Below are positions 43,004 through 50,764 of a stretch of DNA of 64,000 nucleotides, one piece after another (the stretch's first letter is position 1; every line of letters begins with the position of its first letter). The translations under genes and the position numbers were made by a program. Origin of the DNA: Lewinellaceae bacterium (GTDB lineage Bacteria > Bacteroidota > Bacteroidia > Chitinophagales > Saprospiraceae); NCBI GenBank assembly GCA_020636315.1, contig JACJYA010000012.1:186001-250000 (forward strand), written 5' to 3'. A model generated the notes under the pieces. The model did not search any database. It was given only the letters and a program-made list of their open reading frames with translations, and was not told the DNA's origin.

Positions 43004-43575
43004 TAGCTGGCGACTCTCTGTCTTTTGTAGAGGCTGAAAACCCGGTTACGGGCGCGGGCCAGGCGCATTTTCACTGCGCTTTCCGAAATGCCCCACAATT
43101 GGGTAAGCTCGTGAATGGACCGCCCCTCGAAGTATTTGGCCAAAAGAATGGTTCGGGATTCCGGGGAGAGCTGCTGGATCAGTGTAGTGATCTGTTCTAT
43201 TGCGGCTTCCCGGGCGAGGGCCTCCTCGATGTCAAATACCTCATCCGCCAGCTGATAGGGGCCATCTACAGCAACGGTTTGATGGCGCTGCCTGTCCTTG
43301 GCTTTGTCAATACACCGGTTGTGAGCAATGCGAAAGAGCCATGAAGCGAACAAAGCAGGCGCCTTCAGATCCTGGATCTTTTCGGCAGCTCTGGCAAAAG
43401 TATCCTGAGTAAGGTCGGCTGCCTCGTCAGTATCGTGGACAATGGTAAAACAGTAGTGGTACAGTTTGGAGTAATGACGTTGATACAATTCGCCGAAGGC
43501 CATACCGTCGCCCTCGGCCTGGAAGCGGATGGCCAACTGCTCATCCGTCAGCTTTTTGAGAATTTCGTTACGCAT
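43003..43575 (-). CDS. ECF-type RNA polymerase sigma factor
   Basis: A 190-residue sigma-70 family protein with regions 2 and 4 only. Region 2 (about 25-95) has AFGELYQRHYSKLYHYCFTI and DEAADLTQDTFARAAEKI, ending in SWLFRIAHNRCIDKAKD, which contact the -10 element and core polymerase. Region 4 (about 130-185) has LSPESRTILLAKYFEGRSIH and the helix-turn-helix ISESAVKMRLARARNRVF. No anti-sigma gene follows; instead an ATP-grasp gene overlaps by one base. The sigma factor may therefore direct the ATP-grasp/MscS operon along with distant genes. Confidence 0.93.
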   Translation of the reverse strand: MRNEILKKLTDEQLAIRFQAEGDGMAFGELYQRHYSKLYHYCFTIVHDTDEAADLTQDTFARAAEKIQDLKAPALFASWLFRIAHNRCIDKAKDRQRHQTVAVDGPYQLADEVFDIEEALAREAAIEQITTLIQQLSPESRTILLAKYFEGRSIHELTQLWGISESAVKMRLARARNRVFSLYKRQRVAS

Positions 43576-43719
43576 GCTACCTGATTTAAAATTCTTTTTG
43601 CCAGAGAGCGCCCTTTATTGAAAAGGGTTTTGCGCTCAATGACAAGACAAAATTGGAGGCAGATGCAGTTAGAATAAAAGTGGCGAAAAACGTATTTTTT
43701 AAGTAAGTATTTCACTTAG

Positions 43720-43740
43720 GCCTACGAGAAATGCGTAGGC
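43720..43740 (-). terminator. Short stem-loop after the GH105 gene
   Basis: GCCTACG (43720-43726) and CGTAGGC (43734-43740) form a seven-base-pair stem with a seven-base loop, 24 bases downstream of the GH105 stop on the minus strand. There is no strong U-run after it, so it is only a candidate terminator. Confidence 0.4.
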
Positions 43741-43764
43741 TTTGTTTAGCCCATGCACTCCGCA

Positions 43765-45027
43765 TTAATTCTTGATTGCAGGAGTATGTTCAAATTCTAG
43801 GCTGGCCAGGATAAAAGGCCCCATTCCTTTAGGGTCATTGCTGCGAACCGGTTCGTTGATGTAGTAGTCAAAAGACCCGTCACGATAGGGTTTTCCACCC
43901 AGGCCGGCAACGGAGCAGCACATCTTTAGTTCTACTTCCCCCGTATCGTCCACAGCGATAAAATGCCGGAGGATGCCATCGTAACTCTTTTGGGCAATTG
44001 CCCTGTATTTTTCATCCAGATATCTGTTATTCACTCCCTTGATCATGGCGTAAGTGAACATACAGGAAGCCGTGGATTCCAGGTAGTTGCCTTCTCTGTC
44101 TCCCTGGTCGAGCACCTGGTGCCACAGTCCGGTTTCTTCATCCTGTACTTTGGCAACGGCGTCAAGTGCCCGGTTCAGGATGGCGATGAGTTCTTCTCTT
44201 TGAGGATGGTTTTCGGGGAAGAAATCCAGGACATCGACGAGGGCCATTACGTACCAGCCTACTGCCCGGCCCCAGAAATGCCGGGAAAGGCCGGTTTCCG
44301 GATCAGACCACCGCTGGACTCTGCTTTGATCCCAGCCGTGATACAGCAAGCCGGTCTGAGGGTCCCGGGCGTGTTCTTCCATCAGGATAAACTGGTGAGC
44401 GATGTCGTCGAACTCCTTGGTGCTGTTGTTCCGCATGGCGTGCTCAGCGTAAAATGGTTCTCCCATGTAAAGGCCATCCAGCCACATCTGCCAGGGATAT
44501 TTCAGTTTGTGCCAAAACCCTCCATCCTTGTTTCTGGGTTGCCAGTCGAGCTGCCGCTTCAGTGTGGCGATCGCTTTCCGGTAGTTTTCCTGTCCGGTTT
44601 CTTCGTAGAGGGTAAACAGGAATTTTCCCGGGTTGATGTGGTCAATATTGAATTCATCCAGTTCATAATCTCTTATGGTTCCATCCGGGAGGATCATCGT
44701 ATCTGCATAGGATTTGGCGTAGTCGAGATAGATACGCTTATCGGTTGCCTCCCAGGTTTTAAGTATAGATAGCATAATCAGCCCATGGGTGTAACTCCAG
44801 CGCGGCTTTTCACTGAAATCGTTCATCCAGGCTTCCGGGCACCTTTTCATAATGGAGAGGGCCATGCGTTCTGACCAGGGCAATTCCTCGGGAATATTGA
44901 CGGTCATGGCTTTGATGGAATCCTGCATGCCTGGCTGATGGTTGGTGCAGCTAAAACCACCCGGTAACAACAGGGGAAGAAACACCAGGATGAACAGGCG
45001 AAACATATATCTTTCCTTCTGTTTCAT
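43765..45027 (-). CDS. Glycoside hydrolase family 105-like unsaturated uronyl hydrolase lipoprotein
   Basis: A 420-residue predicted lipoprotein (LLLPGGFSCTNHQ). The (alpha/alpha)6-barrel enzyme features are WSYTHGLIMLSILKTWEAT, FNIDHINPGKFLFTLYEETG, WQMWLDGLYMGEPFYAEHA with a conserved Asp, and HFWGRAVGWYVMALVDVLDF. GH88/105 enzymes hydrate the double bond of unsaturated galacturonyl or glucuronyl ends left by lyases, releasing the sugar. It would act in the periplasm on pectin- or ulvan-like fragments. Its upstream neighbour codes for a DUF4861 protein 119 bases away on the same strand, a pairing I recall from sugar-use loci. No lyase or SusCD pair is in the window. Confidence 0.87.
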   Translation of the reverse strand: MKQKERYMFRLFILVFLPLLLPGGFSCTNHQPGMQDSIKAMTVNIPEELPWSERMALSIMKRCPEAWMNDFSEKPRWSYTHGLIMLSILKTWEATDKRIYLDYAKSYADTMILPDGTIRDYELDEFNIDHINPGKFLFTLYEETGQENYRKAIATLKRQLDWQPRNKDGGFWHKLKYPWQMWLDGLYMGEPFYAEHAMRNNSTKEFDDIAHQFILMEEHARDPQTGLLYHGWDQSRVQRWSDPETGLSRHFWGRAVGWYVMALVDVLDFFPENHPQREELIAILNRALDAVAKVQDEETGLWHQVLDQGDREGNYLESTASCMFTYAMIKGVNNRYLDEKYRAIAQKSYDGILRHFIAVDDTGEVELKMCCSVAGLGGKPYRDGSFDYYINEPVRSNDPKGMGPFILASLEFEHTPAIKN

Positions 45028-45146
45028 TGTATTTTCTTTTTAACCATTACTCCCGGAAGAGATAACGGGCTTCTGAGGTGATGAATCAGGCGTAATATTT
45101 TAGCAAATGCCCCAGCCAGGGCGGGGTTGAGGCTTTTACCGGAATG

Positions 45147-46403
45147 CTACTCACCATAGGAAATTTCAACCGGGGAACTGAGCGTTTTGACTGTTTGAGT
45201 GAGATAAGTTCGGAAGGCTTCCTCGGTTTTTATGCCCCCTGGTTCCTGTTCCCAGGCGGCGAGGAAGTAATAAACCAGGGAGGCATCATTAGCCGGCCTG
45301 AGCACAACAACATGGCTATGTTCGTCTTCCGTTTGTTGTATTAGCTGGCCATTTTTGAAAATGACGGCCATTCCCAGTTGGTCTTCCGCCAGGCTCTGGG
45401 CTCCCCAGGTGGCCAGATATCCCCACTCTTCCTGACCGTCATCCTTTAAGAGGGTAGTGCCCTCGAGCTTCACGATACCGGTACAAAGGTTGGGAAGGGG
45501 GTTGCTGAGGGAAAGCTCGTGCCGGGTCAGCCGGCTGCCGGCGTGAATGGAAAGCTCAGAAGTGAGATTGGCCTTTTCTTCGCCGGTGTCCCACCCGTAA
45601 TAAACGGTTCTGACCATACTCTGAATCGGGCCATTTACTGGAATGGAACAAACAACGGAATCCGTAGTGGCCACCCGAAGGGCTTTTTCGCCCGTCCAGA
45701 ACCCGACAGACCCAATGCCCAGGGATTCACCGACTTTGAGAATATCCATACCCCATGCTGACGGCTCGTGGTAGGAGTCGAACCCGTCCTGCCCGACGTT
45801 CTGAAGAACCATTTCGCTGGTTTTCTTTCCGAAGATATCGGTGGCGTTGCGCCAGTCCAGGTAAAACCGGTAGCCAACTTTGTCCGATTCCCAGCCCGGG
45901 CCTTCGTAGCGAATGAACCAGGAATGGTCGGTATGTTCGGGAGGAACCCTGAGGTAAGTGGTATTCTCGAAAGTGCCTCCTTTGTATTCTCTGCCGTCCC
46001 ATTGCCCCCCTGTCTTATAAGAAAGCTCCGCCTGGGTGCGTTTTTTGAAAGCGGGAAGGCTTTCTCCGGCTTTCAGCGGCTCAATGGACACAACCTTTTC
46101 CTCGCCCGCTCCGAGGTTGATGATAAATAGGAGTTCATCGGGGGCGCCGTCCTCATCGAGGTCATTGAGCTGGAAAGGAACAGGAGTATCGGCCATGAGT
46201 TTAACGGACGGGAGTTCGAGTTCCGGGAAATGCTTTGCCAGCGTTTCGGCATCGATGGCGGCCAGGGCGTCCTCAAGGGGGAGCCCCGCGGTATTTTTTA
46301 TTTTTATTTCTGCCTTTTCCTGGCTGTTTTCTTTGGAAGGGGAGCCTCCGGAACAAGATGCCAGCATAAGAAGAGTAAGGAAGAGTAGGTAATGGTTTTT
46401 CAT
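45147..46403 (-). CDS. DUF4861 family lipoprotein
   Basis: A 418-residue predicted lipoprotein (LTLLMLASCSGGS, Cys near 17). The sequence resembles DUF4861 proteins: VPFQLNDLDEDGAPDELLF, YEGPGWESDKVGYRFYLDWR, SYHEPSAWGMDILKVGESLG, VRTVYYGWDTGEEKANLTSE, and LAAWEQEPGGIKTEEAFRTY. The WESDKVGYRFYLDxRN phrase is the most characteristic part. The fold is likely galactose-mutarotase-like and the family occurs with GH88/GH105 hydrolases, so a role in processing uronic-acid oligosaccharides is likely, but the reaction is not known to me. Confidence 0.8.
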   Translation of the reverse strand: MKNHYLLFLTLLMLASCSGGSPSKENSQEKAEIKIKNTAGLPLEDALAAIDAETLAKHFPELELPSVKLMADTPVPFQLNDLDEDGAPDELLFIINLGAGEEKVVSIEPLKAGESLPAFKKRTQAELSYKTGGQWDGREYKGGTFENTTYLRVPPEHTDHSWFIRYEGPGWESDKVGYRFYLDWRNATDIFGKKTSEMVLQNVGQDGFDSYHEPSAWGMDILKVGESLGIGSVGFWTGEKALRVATTDSVVCSIPVNGPIQSMVRTVYYGWDTGEEKANLTSELSIHAGSRLTRHELSLSNPLPNLCTGIVKLEGTTLLKDDGQEEWGYLATWGAQSLAEDQLGMAVIFKNGQLIQQTEDEHSHVVVLRPANDASLVYYFLAAWEQEPGGIKTEEAFRTYLTQTVKTLSSPVEISYGE

Positions 46404-46796
46404 AATCTGGTTATTAAGCCAAAGTGCCGGTTACCATCCGAGTTGAGAAAAAAGCAGGGGTGAAAATCCCTACTTCGAACATCCTGATCTCTGGTATTAT
46501 TGATCTTCAAATTTCCCGGTCACTTTCGCAAGGTTTTAATTTTGCCAGGTAAACCCAGCGCATTTTACATCATTTACTATTCAATTTCTAACAACTATTG
46601 TATAGTACTTAATTCAAAGGCCTGAATTGGCTGATGTTGACGAAGGAGAGGACAACTTCATGCCTTTTGGCAGAATTTTGTAGTTGACGTTAAATTATTA
46701 AACATTTACATTTGTCCTTTCTTTTTTGCTGTCTTTCACAATAAAATTCCCCAATTGGGGATTACAGAAAATAGATTTCCCAAACAGTGTCGTATC
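46404..46796. other. Divergent intergenic region with promoter
   Basis: This 393-base AT-rich space lies between the DUF4861 gene and the cytochrome locus, which run apart from each other. It holds the promoter at 46684-46714. A TTG-start frame reaches up to 46755, but the first ATG at 46797 fits the protein better. I see no RNA gene or repeat. Confidence 0.6.
46684..46714 (+). promoter_or_regulatory. Promoter of the multihaem cytochrome locus
   Basis: TTG at 46684-46686 and TACATTTG at 46707-46714 are separated by 20 bases, matching the Bacteroidota sigma-70 pattern TTG-N19/21-TAnnTTTG. It lies 82 bases upstream of the first ATG of the locus. Confidence 0.65.
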
Positions 46797-47660
46797 ATGT
46801 CTCAACTTGTTCATCGCATTTACATCTCCACTCTTGTGGCGATCGTTGCTATCGTTGCTATTTTTCTGGCTTACAACGGAGCGTCCTATTATTCTACCGG
46901 AATTGAAGAGCGTTTTTACCATCCTGCTCATGATTATTTCAAGCCCAGCGGCCTGTTCGGCCACGGATTGGGGATTACCGGGACCCTTTTGATCCTGATC
47001 GGCGTGGTTTCCTATATTGCCCGGAAAAGGTACAACTTTCTCTCCCGCTTTGGCCGGCTGAAATACTGGCTGGAGTTCCATATTTTTCTGTGCAGCCTGG
47101 GGCCGGTGATGATCCTTTTTCATACGGCCTTCAAATTCGGCGGTATCGTTTCCATTGCCTTCTGGAGTATGGTGGCGGTAGTGCTGAGCGGAGTGATAGG
47201 CCGGTTTATTTACATCCAGATACCGAGGACGATCGAAGGCCGGGCTTTGAGCCTGAGTGAGGTCAAGGAAATGAAAACCAACCTCGGAGATGTTCTGCAT
47301 AACAATTACAATCTGGACGGGGCCACGATGAACGCCATAATGGAATCGGCCCGGATACAGAAGGAGGACAGCAACCTGGTGGCGGGAATGGCCAGGAAGT
47401 ATTTTGAGGATATAAGAACGATAGGGAATATAAAAAAGAACCTCCGGCAGAATGGCCTTCCTCCGAAGGATGTCCGGGAGGTGTCGAAGCTGGTAAGGAA
47501 CGAAATATCGCTCAACAACAGGATCAGCCGGTTGCAGGCCATGCAACAGCTGTTCAAATACTGGCACGTTGCCCACCTGCCGTTTGCCATCATCATGCTG
47601 GTCATAGTGCTGGTCCATGTGGGCATTACGCTGGCCTTTGGGTACAAATGGATCTTTTGA
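46797..47660 (+). CDS. Cytochrome-b-like four-span membrane protein
   Basis: A 287-residue membrane protein starting at the ATG at 46797 (MSQLVHRIYISTLVA). There are about five hydrophobic segments: near 8-28, 50-70, 92-112, 117-137 and 258-280, with a 110-residue helical cytoplasmic insert between the last two. Several His residues lie in or at the membrane: SGLFGHGLG, WLEFHIFLCSLG, MILFHTAFKFG, and FKYWHVAHLPFA followed by IVLVHVG. Such His pairs in neighbouring helices are typical ligands of b-type haem. It is 27 bases ahead of the Fe-S/FAD oxidoreductase and opens a locus of multihaem cytochromes, so it may pass electrons between the quinone pool or that flavoprotein and the periplasm. 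Haem binding is inference. Confidence 0.72.
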   Translation: MSQLVHRIYISTLVAIVAIVAIFLAYNGASYYSTGIEERFYHPAHDYFKPSGLFGHGLGITGTLLILIGVVSYIARKRYNFLSRFGRLKYWLEFHIFLCSLGPVMILFHTAFKFGGIVSIAFWSMVAVVLSGVIGRFIYIQIPRTIEGRALSLSEVKEMKTNLGDVLHNNYNLDGATMNAIMESARIQKEDSNLVAGMARKYFEDIRTIGNIKKNLRQNGLPPKDVREVSKLVRNEISLNNRISRLQAMQQLFKYWHVAHLPFAIIMLVIVLVHVGITLAFGYKWIF

Positions 47661-47687
47661 CCGCATAATAAATAATTTCCTGACATT

Positions 47688-49016
47688 ATGTTGCTGGAAC
47701 AGTTTATCATTTATTTTATCGCCTTTCTGGTTTGTGGAGGTATCGTTCTGATCTATCTTAGAAAATTGAAAAAGGCCTCCCGCGTAGTCGAAGCCAAGAT
47801 AGAGCTTGCCAAACAGGAAGGCCTGCACGAGCCCGTTTCCCTGCATCCCGTCATTGACCTGAGCACCTGCATCAAAAGCGGCGCCTGTGTGACGGCCTGC
47901 CCGGAAAAGGATATTCTGGGCATTCTGAATGGAGGGGGTACCCTCATCAATGCATCCAATTGTGTGGGGCATGGCGCCTGTTTTCACGCCTGCCCCGTGG
48001 AAGCGATCTCCCTTGTGATCGGGACAGAAAAGAGGGGAGTTGACCTCCCTCATGTCAGCGATACTTATGAAACAAATGTGCCCGGCATTTATATTGCCGG
48101 AGAACTGGGAGGGATGGGACTGATCAAAAACAGCGTGGAACAGGGTAGAATGGCCGTTGAAAACCTGGTGCGGTCCGGTTTCCGGAAAGACAGCTCAACC
48201 TACGACCTGATCATTGTAGGTGCTGGCCCGGCGGGCATTTCCGCCACTTTGGCCGCCAAAAAGTACGGGCTCAATGCTCTGACTCTGGAACAGGATACAC
48301 TGGGGGGGACAGTCTTTACTTTTCCCCGGGCAAAAGTGGTAATGACCTCTCCGATGGAGCTTCCGTTGTACGGGCAGGTAAAACTTTACGATACGAGCAA
48401 ACAAGAACTGCTCGGCCTGTGGAACGAGGCTTTGTCGAAGAATGAAATCACTATTCGCGAAAGGACAAAAGTTGAGGAGATCCTTCCCGAAAACGGCCAT
48501 TTCAAAGTGACTACTCTGCAGGGGGATATTCTGAAAACCAAACATGTCCTGCTGGCTATTGGCCGCCGTGGCACGCCCCGTAAACTCGACATACCCGGCG
48601 AAATGTCCGAAAAGGTGGCCTACCGCCTCCTGGAGCCTGAAAACATTCACGATAAGGAAGTTATCGTAGTTGGCGGTGGGGATTCGGCCGTCGAAGCTGC
48701 CCTGCTGCTGGCAGAACAAAATAAGGTGGTATTGTCTTACCGGAAAGATAAATTCAGCCGGATCAAACCCAAAAACCGCGACAAGATCAATGAGGCGGTG
48801 GAAAAGCAGTTGCTGGAAGTCAAATTCAACACCAACCTGGTGCGGATCGAGCCCGATAAGGTTTATCTGGCTACGGATACGGAAGGGGAGGAACTCGTGC
48901 TGGACAACGACCTGGTTTACATTTTTGCCGGCGGAGAACTGCCCACGCAATTTCTTCAGAAAGCCGGAGTGGAAATTACCAAGCGCTTTGGATATACCAT
49001 GAAGAAACACAAGTAA
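47688..49016 (+). CDS. Ferredoxin-domain FAD/NAD(P)-dependent oxidoreductase
   Basis: A 442-residue protein: one N-terminal membrane span (about 5-24), a two-motif ferredoxin-like domain (about 55-110), and a thioredoxin-reductase-like flavoprotein (about 165-440). The FAD site is DLIIVGAGPAGISA, the NAD(P) site VIVVGGGDSAVEAALLLAEQ, and LLAIGRRGTPRKL closes the nucleotide fold. No CxxC redox disulfide of thioredoxin reductases is seen. The Fe-S motifs are CIKSGACVTACP and CVGHGACFHACP, so the second Cys of each standard CxxCxxCxxxCP is Ser and His. It probably takes electrons from NAD(P)H through FAD and Fe-S to the adjoining cytochrome-b-like protein, anchored to the cytoplasmic membrane. 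Confidence 0.85.
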   Translation: MLLEQFIIYFIAFLVCGGIVLIYLRKLKKASRVVEAKIELAKQEGLHEPVSLHPVIDLSTCIKSGACVTACPEKDILGILNGGGTLINASNCVGHGACFHACPVEAISLVIGTEKRGVDLPHVSDTYETNVPGIYIAGELGGMGLIKNSVEQGRMAVENLVRSGFRKDSSTYDLIIVGAGPAGISATLAAKKYGLNALTLEQDTLGGTVFTFPRAKVVMTSPMELPLYGQVKLYDTSKQELLGLWNEALSKNEITIRERTKVEEILPENGHFKVTTLQGDILKTKHVLLAIGRRGTPRKLDIPGEMSEKVAYRLLEPENIHDKEVIVVGGGDSAVEAALLLAEQNKVVLSYRKDKFSRIKPKNRDKINEAVEKQLLEVKFNTNLVRIEPDKVYLATDTEGEELVLDNDLVYIFAGGELPTQFLQKAGVEITKRFGYTMKKHK

Positions 49017-49377
49017 CCGGTAATTTAGATCAATTTCAAATTAGAAAATTTTGAATTAAAAAAGGATTACTTTTCAAAATACCCCTAACTTAGCCTCCGT
49101 TAGTAAATTGGGAATCAACTAAAGACCAGGCCGCCCACCCGCCCTGCCTGCCCGTGGCGCCGGCCATCAAAAATTCCGGAGCCGTACACCGTATTCCTCC
49201 GGGGTCTTCCTAAACTTAACCCTCCGTTATTGCTTGGTAAACGGTTAGCAAAAGCCATTGAAACGAATGGTTTCCCCATTTGTAAGGTGGCCTCTAAACA
49301 GACACTCTGGAGCTACGTATGCCTTCAGGAGTGCACAAAAGCAATTGTATTAGGAAAAAAACTGATGATTCTCAAAA
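49017..49377. other. Intergenic region before the 16-haem cytochrome gene
   Basis: This 361-base space has an AT-rich start (to about 49120), a C/G-rich middle (49130-49200), and no convincing gene: the plus-strand frame at 49230-49466 runs into the cytochrome start and lacks any family feature. TAACTTAG at 49086-49093 is one base off the -7 consensus, so a second promoter is possible but unproven. Confidence 0.45.
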
Positions 49378-50631
49378 ATGCGCAGCCTCTTTCATCTCAT
49401 ATTGCTTTTCGGATTGACGGCCAGCCTTCAGGCGCAGTCTCCTCACGGGCCTGCTTTGAAAGCTGATTGCGCTGATTGCCATTCGTCCTTCAGCTGGGAA
49501 ATTGACCTTTCAAAGGATACCCTTCTTTTCGACCACGGACAGACTGCTTTCCCCCTTTCCGGCCAACATACCGTAGTTGATTGCAGGGATTGCCACCAGA
49601 CCCTTGTCTTTTCCGAGGCTTCCCCGGAGTGTATTTCCTGCCATACGGATATGCATCGTACTACTGTCGGTGCGGACTGTGCGCGTTGCCACACTCCGGA
49701 GAACTGGCTGGTGAATGATGTTACCAGCCTGCACTATGAGAATGGCTTTCCATTGGTTGGGGCCCATGCCTCCCTGGATTGTAATGAGTGCCATATTTCC
49801 GAGTCGGTACTGGAATTCAACCGGATCGGGAATGAATGCCTGAACTGCCATCTGGAGGATTACAACGCCACCACCGATCCCAGCCACGCCAGCGCCGGAT
49901 TTCCAACGGCTTGTGAGGAATGTCATCGCATAGATGGGTTCGGGTGGTCCGCCGAGTTCATCAACCACGACTTCTTCCCGCTGTCCAAAGGGCATGATAT
50001 CTCAGACTGTGCCCAGTGTCATACCGGAGGCAGTTTTGACAATACGCCCACTGATTGCTTTGCCTGCCATCAGACGGACTACGAAAACGCGGTTTCTCCC
50101 AACCATCAGCAGGGAAATTTCTCTATGAGCTGTACCGATTGCCATACAACGGATGTGAACTGGATGCCGGCGCAGTATGCCCAGCACGACCCTATCTTCC
50201 CCATCTACAGTGGATCTCATGAAGGTGAGTGGGCGCAGTGTGCCGATTGTCACAATAACCCTTCAGACTATTCCGAATTTGCCTGCACCAACTGCCATTC
50301 CAAAGGGGCGACGGATGGAGAACACGGGGGCATAAACGGCTATGTTTATGAAAATTCAGCGTGCTTTGCCTGCCATCCCACCGGAGACGCCAGCGGTGGT
50401 TTCGACCACGACGGGATGTTCTTTCCCATTTTCAGCGGGAGGCACGAGGGGGAATGGAACGATTGCACGGACTGTCATACCAACCCGGATAATTATATGG
50501 TGTTCAGTTGTATTGACTGCCATGCCCACAATAACCCGTCGAGGTTAGCGGGCCAGCACGATGAGGTGGGAGATTACCGGTTTGAGAGTAATGCTTGTTA
50601 TGAATGCCATCCGAGAGGAAGGGGGGAATAG
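49378..50631 (+). CDS. 16-haem periplasmic/surface cytochrome c
   Basis: A 417-residue protein with a signal peptide ending near SLQAQ and 16 CXXCH motifs, the first at KADCADCH and the last at NACYECHPRG. The spacing is rather regular and other His residues (for example FDHG, GQHT, GAHA, GKGH or SGSHEG phrases) are about as many as the haems, pointing to bis-His ligation. The first 330 residues are closely similar to the start of the 25-haem and 91-haem proteins of this locus, and its last 90 residues match their ends (FDHDGMFFPIFSGRHEGEW, ...CHAHNNPS, ...NACYECHP). It is the shortest member of that set. It should conduct electrons; direction and partner are unknown. Confidence 0.93.
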   Translation: MRSLFHLILLFGLTASLQAQSPHGPALKADCADCHSSFSWEIDLSKDTLLFDHGQTAFPLSGQHTVVDCRDCHQTLVFSEASPECISCHTDMHRTTVGADCARCHTPENWLVNDVTSLHYENGFPLVGAHASLDCNECHISESVLEFNRIGNECLNCHLEDYNATTDPSHASAGFPTACEECHRIDGFGWSAEFINHDFFPLSKGHDISDCAQCHTGGSFDNTPTDCFACHQTDYENAVSPNHQQGNFSMSCTDCHTTDVNWMPAQYAQHDPIFPIYSGSHEGEWAQCADCHNNPSDYSEFACTNCHSKGATDGEHGGINGYVYENSACFACHPTGDASGGFDHDGMFFPIFSGRHEGEWNDCTDCHTNPDNYMVFSCIDCHAHNNPSRLAGQHDEVGDYRFESNACYECHPRGRGE

Positions 50632-50764
50632 GCCTTGGAGCCGGTACAGTTACAGATCTTCCTCGTTCGGAGTTTTTTTTACCCCGTTCGGTTATAAGCC
50701 CCCGGTTTTTTAAGGTTTTCTATTGAAAAAACAGGTATTTCACTAAATAATTGCATAAAAGGAA

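Noticed and set aside
46698..48053. 451-codon minus-strand frame opposite the cytochrome-b-like gene and flavoprotein
   Set aside because: It spans two well-supported plus-strand genes with family motifs and its product has no recognisable domain.
49230..49466. 78-codon plus-strand frame before the 16-haem gene
   Set aside because: It overlaps the cytochrome start in another frame, has no family feature and no start signal better than chance.
50660..50680. T-run after a weak stem behind the 16-haem gene as an intrinsic terminator
   Set aside because: The stem is only three or four base pairs, and the gene spacing suggests that transcription continues into the 23-haem gene.
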